From NCBI RefSeq assembly GCF_900188025.1, contig NZ_FZNO01000020.1, forward strand, positions 1-64,000: 64,000 nt of DNA, written 5' to 3'. The position numbers were made by a program, and so were the translations under genes. This DNA is from Blastococcus mobilis (GTDB lineage: Bacteria; Actinomycetota; Actinomycetes; Mycobacteriales; Geodermatophilaceae). Below, in pieces: positions 60,045 to 64,000 of the stretch (its first letter is position 1; every line of letters starts with the position of its first letter). Below the pieces are notes generated by a model. The model saw nothing but the letters and a program-made list of their open reading frames with translations. It was not told where the DNA came from and did no database searches.

Positions 60045-62651
60045 GTGGATCGAACCGCAGACCGAACGCTCCCCGGGCCCCGGCACCCCGGCGAACGCTC
60101 GGCCACCGAACTGCTGCGCGATGTCGGCCGTCTGGACGAGTCCCGCCGGCTGCGGCCCCCGGCTGATGGCAACCCTGCCCTGGACCGCCTGGCCGCGCTC
60201 GCCGCCCGACTGCTCGGCGCTCCGCGCGGCCAGATCTCGCTGCTCAGCGACGTCCAGCTCGTCGCCGCCGGCGACGGCCTCGCGCCGGGCACGGTCGGCA
60301 GCGAGAGCCCGCTCGAGGACTCGCTCTGCACGGTGACCGCCACAGCGGCCGACGCCCTCGTCGTCCCTGACGCCCGGGCGGACGAGCGGGTCCGCGGGCT
60401 GCCTCCCGTCACCTCGGGCGAGGTGCGCGCCTATCTGGGCATGCCGCTGACCACGACCGGTGGCCGGACCGTCGGCGCCCTCTGCGTGTTCGGCCCCACG
60501 CCACGCGAGTGGTCCGACGACGACATCGCCACCCTGCGCCAACTGGCCGAGTCGAGCGTGACCGAGCTCGAGCTCTCCGCCCTCGTCCGGCAGTACGAGG
60601 GCGACCGGGTGCGCTGGGCGCTGGCCATCGATGCCGCCGGCATCGGCACGTTCGACTGGGACCTCGTGACCGGCCGACTGTGGTGGGACGACCAGCTCGT
60701 CCGCATGTTCGGCTACGACGTCGACGGCTTCGCCGAGACCATCGATGCGTTCAACGACCGGCTGCACCCTGACGACGTCGAGCGCGTGAGCGAGGCGCTC
60801 CAGCAGTGCATCGACACGTGCGGGGAGTACGACGCCGAGTACCGGGTGGTCCGCCCTGACGGCGAGACCCGCTGGGTGCACGCCCGCGGTCGCGCCCTTC
60901 CCGGTCCAGCCGGATCGGCCGTGCGGGTGCTGGGTGCCGCCTACGACACCACGGGCGAACGCGAGGGCGCCGCCCTCGTCACGCGCGTGCTCGAGGCGAT
61001 GCCCGCCGGTTTCTACAGCCTGGACCGGGAGTGGCGGTTCACGCACGTCAACGCCGAGGGGGAGCGGCTGCTCGGCCGCAGCCGGGAGGACCTGATCGGG
61101 CAGGTCCTCTGGGACGCCTTCCCGGCAGCCGTCAACAGCATCTTCGAGGAGAGCTACCGCAGCGCCGTCCGGACGGGTCTGCCGATCTCCTTCGACGCCT
61201 ACTACCCCGCCCCCCTCGACGGCTGGTACGAGCTGCGGGCGTGGCCGACCCCGGACGGGCTGTCGGTCTACTTCCTCGAGGTGACCGAACGCCGGCTGGT
61301 CCAGGACCAGGCCGCGCGGTCGGCGCAGCGGCTGGCGATCCTGGCCCAGGTCAGCGCCGAGCTCGCCGGCACCCTGGACGCCGCAGCCGCAACGGCGCAC
61401 CTGCCGCGGGTCGTCGTCCCGTCGCTGGCCGACTTCTGCATCGTCACCGTCGTCGACCCCGACGGCCGCCCCCGGGACGTCGGCTCCTGGCATGCCGACC
61501 CGTCCTCCCGCGCCCTGCTCGAGAGGTACGCCGCGGTGCGGCTGGAGGCCATGCCGGCGACGTCCCCCCTGGCCCGCGCCCTGATCGGTGGCGAGCCGAC
61601 GCGGGACGCCGGGGCGGCGATCGTGGACCTGCTGCCGCCGGGCGAGGCACGCGACCTGCTGGAGCTCCTGCGTCCCGGGACGGCGGTCGTCCTGCCGCTG
61701 CGCGGTCGCGGCCGGATCCTGGGCCTGATCACGCTCTACTTCCGCCCCGGTACCGCCATCGAGAACGAGGACCTCTCGACCGCGCAGGACGTGGCGGACC
61801 GGGCCGGGCTCGCGCTGGACAACGCCCGCCTCTACAGCACGCAGCAGCAGCTCGCCGAGGGCCTGCAGCGCAGCCTGCTCACCCAGCCCCCCGAGCCCGA
61901 CCACGCCGAGATCGCGGTGCGGTACGTGCCGGCCGCCGAGGCCGCGCGCGTCGGAGGTGACTGGTACGACGCGTTCCTGCAGCCCGGCGGCAGCACCATG
62001 CTGGTCATCGGCGACGTCGTGGGCCACGACACCGCTGCGGCCGCGGCCATGGGCCAGCTCCGTGGCCTGCTCCGCGGCATCGCGACCTACAGCGACGCCG
62101 GCCCGGTCGAGGTGCTGCGGGGGCTGGACGCCTCGATGGCCACGCTGCAGGCCAGGACACTGGCCACGGCCGCGGTGGCCCGCTTCGAGCAGACCCCGGA
62201 CGAGCGGGCGCGTGGGGTCACCCGGATGCGCTGGGCCAACGCCGGCCACCTGCCGCCGCTGGTGATCAACCCCGACGGCAGCGTCGCGGAGCTGGCCACC
62301 TGGACCGGTGACCTCCTCCTGGGGGTCGACCCGGAGGCCCGGCGGCGGGAGTCGGTCGTGGTGCTGGACCGCGGGGCGACCGTGCTCCTCTACACCGACG
62401 GCCTCGTCGAACGCCGGGACGCCGACCTCGACGCGGGCATGGTCCGGCTGCGCGATGCCGTCATGGACGTGGCGCACCTGCCGCTGGAGCAGCTGCTCGA
62501 CGAGGTCCTCGAACGGCTCGTGGACGGCCACCCGGAGGACGACGTCGCGCTCGTGGCCGTCCGGTTGCACCCGCAGGACGAGCCGCGGCCGGCCCAGGCG
62601 GGGCCGAACCGGGTGCCCCCCACAGTGCCCCGGGAGCGCGGAACCGCCTGA
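60045..62651 (+). CDS. GAF-PAS-PAS-GAF-PP2C (SpoIIE/RsbU-type) sensor phosphatase
   Basis: An 868-residue cytoplasmic protein. Order: GAF (about 45-175), PAS with PAC (about 185-300, IDAAGIGTFDWDLVTGRLWW), PAS (about 305-420, MPAGFYSLDREWRFTHVN), GAF (about 435-600) and SpoIIE PP2C (about 620-850). The phosphatase has AARVGGDWYDAF, VIGDVVGHDTAAAAAMGQLR, ANAGHLPPLV and LYTDGLVERRD, with metal Asp residues present. It likely dephosphorylates an anti-sigma antagonist (STAS). GTG 60045 follows GGAAGGG. No STAS or anti-sigma gene is adjacent. Confidence 0.94.
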   Translation: MDRTADRTLPGPRHPGERSATELLRDVGRLDESRRLRPPADGNPALDRLAALAARLLGAPRGQISLLSDVQLVAAGDGLAPGTVGSESPLEDSLCTVTATAADALVVPDARADERVRGLPPVTSGEVRAYLGMPLTTTGGRTVGALCVFGPTPREWSDDDIATLRQLAESSVTELELSALVRQYEGDRVRWALAIDAAGIGTFDWDLVTGRLWWDDQLVRMFGYDVDGFAETIDAFNDRLHPDDVERVSEALQQCIDTCGEYDAEYRVVRPDGETRWVHARGRALPGPAGSAVRVLGAAYDTTGEREGAALVTRVLEAMPAGFYSLDREWRFTHVNAEGERLLGRSREDLIGQVLWDAFPAAVNSIFEESYRSAVRTGLPISFDAYYPAPLDGWYELRAWPTPDGLSVYFLEVTERRLVQDQAARSAQRLAILAQVSAELAGTLDAAAATAHLPRVVVPSLADFCIVTVVDPDGRPRDVGSWHADPSSRALLERYAAVRLEAMPATSPLARALIGGEPTRDAGAAIVDLLPPGEARDLLELLRPGTAVVLPLRGRGRILGLITLYFRPGTAIENEDLSTAQDVADRAGLALDNARLYSTQQQLAEGLQRSLLTQPPEPDHAEIAVRYVPAAEAARVGGDWYDAFLQPGGSTMLVIGDVVGHDTAAAAAMGQLRGLLRGIATYSDAGPVEVLRGLDASMATLQARTLATAAVARFEQTPDERARGVTRMRWANAGHLPPLVINPDGSVAELATWTGDLLLGVDPEARRRESVVVLDRGATVLLYTDGLVERRDADLDAGMVRLRDAVMDVAHLPLEQLLDEVLERLVDGHPEDDVALVAVRLHPQDEPRPAQAGPNRVPPTVPRERGTA

Positions 62652-62653
62652 AG

Positions 62654-62783
62654 CGGCCCCCTGCAGGGCCCCGTCGCGAGCCCGCGAGCGGCGGAGGGTC
62701 CTTCTACGGCGGTGGGGGCGAGAAGGCCCCGTCCCGAGGCTCGCCCCCGAGCGTGCGAGGGGGTGGGGAGGACGGGGTCCTTC
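62654..62783 (-). repeat. Two GC-rich hairpin repeats, copies 8a and 8b
   Basis: 62724-62783 abuts the DEAD-box gene stop on the minus strand (GAAGGACCCCGTCCTCCCC, then CCCTCGCACGCTCGGGGGCG). 62654-62705 is a second, degenerate copy (AGAAGGACCCTCCGCC and CGCTCGCGGGCTCGCGAC). Both point the same way and separate two convergent genes. Confidence 0.72.
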
Positions 62784-62785
62784 GC

Positions 62786-64000
62786 TCAGCTCTTGTCGCG
62801 GCGGACGGTCGCCTTCCGGCCCTTGATCATCGTGGCCTTGAGGGCGCCGATGACCTCGTCGGCGGCGGACTCCGGCACCTCCACCAGCGCGAACCGCTGA
62901 TGGATCTCGATCGCGCCGATGTCCCGGCCGGTCAGCCCCGTCTCCCCGGTGATCGCCCCGACGAGGTCACCGGGCCGGATCCCGGCCTCCCGGCCGGCGC
63001 CGACGAAGAGGCGGGCCGCCGGGCCACCGGAGGAACGCCGTCCCCTCGGCCCGTCACCGCGAGCGGCACCCTGCCCGCTCTCCCGCCCGCCCGGCCGCTT
63101 CCCCGCGTCGGGGCGGAAGGTGACCTGCGGGATCTCCTCGTCGTCGTCGGCCGCTCCCCCGGCCTCGTGCGCGAGCTTGACCGCCGCCAGCGCGACCTCC
63201 ATCAGATCGAACTCGTCGGCCAGCGTCTCCACGACCACGCGGAACCGGTCGAGGTCGTCGCCGAGGAGGCTCTCGCGCAGCGCACCCCGCGTGAGATCCA
63301 GGCGCCGGGCGCGCAGATCGGCCACGGTCGGGACCGTCTGCACCGAGATGGGCGACCCGGCGACCCGCTCGATGGTCTTGAGCATCCGGTGCTCCCGGGG
63401 CTCGGCCAGCGTGATCGCCACGCCCTCGCGGCCGGCCCGGCCCACCCGCCCGATGCGGTGCACGTAGGACTCGGGCGCCGAGGGGACGTCGTAGTTGACG
63501 ACGTGGGTCAGTTGCTCGATGTCCAGACCGCGGGCGGCGACGTCCGTGGCCACCAGCAGGTCGGCCGTCCCGCCGCGGAGCCGGCCCATCACCCGGTCGC
63601 GCTGCTCCTGGCTCATCCCGCCGTGCAGCGCCTCGGCGCGGTAGCCCCGACCGTTGAGGGTCTCGGTGAGGGCGTCCACCTCCTCACGCGTCCGGCAGAA
63701 GACGATCGCCGCTGTCGGCGCCTCGATGTCGAGGACCCGGCCGAGCGCGGCGGGCTTGGCCGCCCGCGGGACGACGTAGGCGGTCTGGCGGACCCGCGGG
63801 GCCTCCCCCGCCTGCGCCTTCTCCCGGGCGATGGTGATCCGGACCGGGTCGCTGAGGTGGCGCCGGGCGAGGGCGTCCAACCGGCGGGGCATGGTCGCGG
63901 AGAACAGCACGGTCTGCCGGCTCTCCGGCGTCTCGTCGAGGATCGCCTCGAGGTCCTCGGCGAAGCCCATGTCCAGCATCTCGTCCGCCTCGTCCAGGAC
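62786..64000 (-). CDS. DEAD-box RNA helicase, C-terminal part (N-terminus outside window)
   Basis: 404 residues are present; the first codons in the window read VLDEADEML (motif II). Motif III is SATMP, IV is AIVFCRTREEVDAL, V is VATDVAARGLD and VI is YVHRIGRVGRAGREG. After a charged linker, a C-terminal DbpA-type RNA-binding domain (RLFVGAGREAGIRPGDLVGAI to KGRKATVRRDKS) follows. It is DeaD/CsdA-like, probably in ribosome assembly or RNA decay. The Q-motif and Walker A lie outside the window. Confidence 0.94.
   Translation of the reverse strand, partial: VLDEADEMLDMGFAEDLEAILDETPESRQTVLFSATMPRRLDALARRHLSDPVRITIAREKAQAGEAPRVRQTAYVVPRAAKPAALGRVLDIEAPTAAIVFCRTREEVDALTETLNGRGYRAEALHGGMSQEQRDRVMGRLRGGTADLLVATDVAARGLDIEQLTHVVNYDVPSAPESYVHRIGRVGRAGREGVAITLAEPREHRMLKTIERVAGSPISVQTVPTVADLRARRLDLTRGALRESLLGDDLDRFRVVVETLADEFDLMEVALAAVKLAHEAGGAADDDEEIPQVTFRPDAGKRPGGRESGQGAARGDGPRGRRSSGGPAARLFVGAGREAGIRPGDLVGAITGETGLTGRDIGAIEIHQRFALVEVPESAADEVIGALKATMIKGRKATVRRDKS

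Noticed and set aside
59925..62570. An 881-codon minus-strand frame opposite the sensor phosphatase
   Set aside because: Shadow of the GAF/PAS/PP2C gene; the composition is His/Arg/Gly-rich with no recognisable domain.

Overview
The DNA is very GC-rich, genes are tightly packed with many 4-base ATGA/GTGA overlaps, and starts are often GTG. The window carries a mycofactocin locus, a carbon-monoxide-dehydrogenase-like molybdoenzyme operon, ModABC, DtxR/IdeR-type and leaderless promoters, and dispersed GC-rich hairpin repeats. Together these indicate a chromosomal segment of a high-GC actinobacterium, most likely from the Geodermatophilaceae (Blastococcus, Geodermatophilus or Modestobacter). The family-level placement is inference. 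No rRNA, tRNA, CRISPR array or prophage was recognised.

Layout. 1-643: 3' end of an IS110-family element, abutting an NlpC/P60 peptidase gene. 2.0-10.2 kb: a Cys-rich small protein, the TldD/TldE protease pair, an MBL hydrolase between two copies of an inverted repeat, an ArsR-SRPBCC cassette joined to a decayed amidohydrolase gene, and a DedA-HAD-alpha/beta-hydrolase operon. 10.5-15.7 kb: a form II CoxSLM-CoxG operon. 16-18.7 kb: an MFS exporter and a GAF regulator. 18.7-26 kb: a rearranged mycofactocin locus (mftF, mftE, mftC, mftB, mftA on one strand; mftR and mftD on the other), with an IdeR-box lipoprotein gene between mftF and mftE. 26-30.6 kb: an FAD monooxygenase, a frameshifted zinc alcohol dehydrogenase, a frameshifted lipoprotein gene, and an XRE regulator coupled to a ClpP-like protein without catalytic residues. 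30.7-34.2 kb: MoxR (CoxD-like), VWA (CoxE-like) and XdhC-family genes. 34.3-38.6 kb: PRC-barrel/DUF2382, DUF3097, aldo/keto reductase and an MFS protein. 38.7-46.5 kb: moaA-moaD, then an overlapping operon of a molybdate-binding regulator, modA, modB, modC, mocA and moaE on the other strand. 46.6-64 kb: RecQ, a carbamoyltransferase, an acyl-CoA dehydrogenase, small membrane proteins, a GNAT, an ArsR-glyoxalase pair, an LCP protein, an acyl-ACP desaturase, exonuclease III, YaaA, a GAF/PAS/PP2C phosphatase, and the 3' part of a DEAD-box helicase gene.

How it works together. Two cofactor themes dominate. The first is molybdenum: uptake (ModABC), pterin synthesis (MoaA, MoaD, MoaE), cytidylyl transfer (MocA), maturation (XdhC, MoxR, VWA) and a client enzyme (CoxSLM) all lie within about 36 kb. 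The second is mycofactocin: peptide, modification enzymes, glycosyltransferase, regulator, and a probable dependent alcohol dehydrogenase nearby. A GC-rich repeat sits directly behind many stop codons and probably ends transcripts. Several genes carry single-base contractions in C or G runs, so either gene decay or sequencing error must be considered for those loci.
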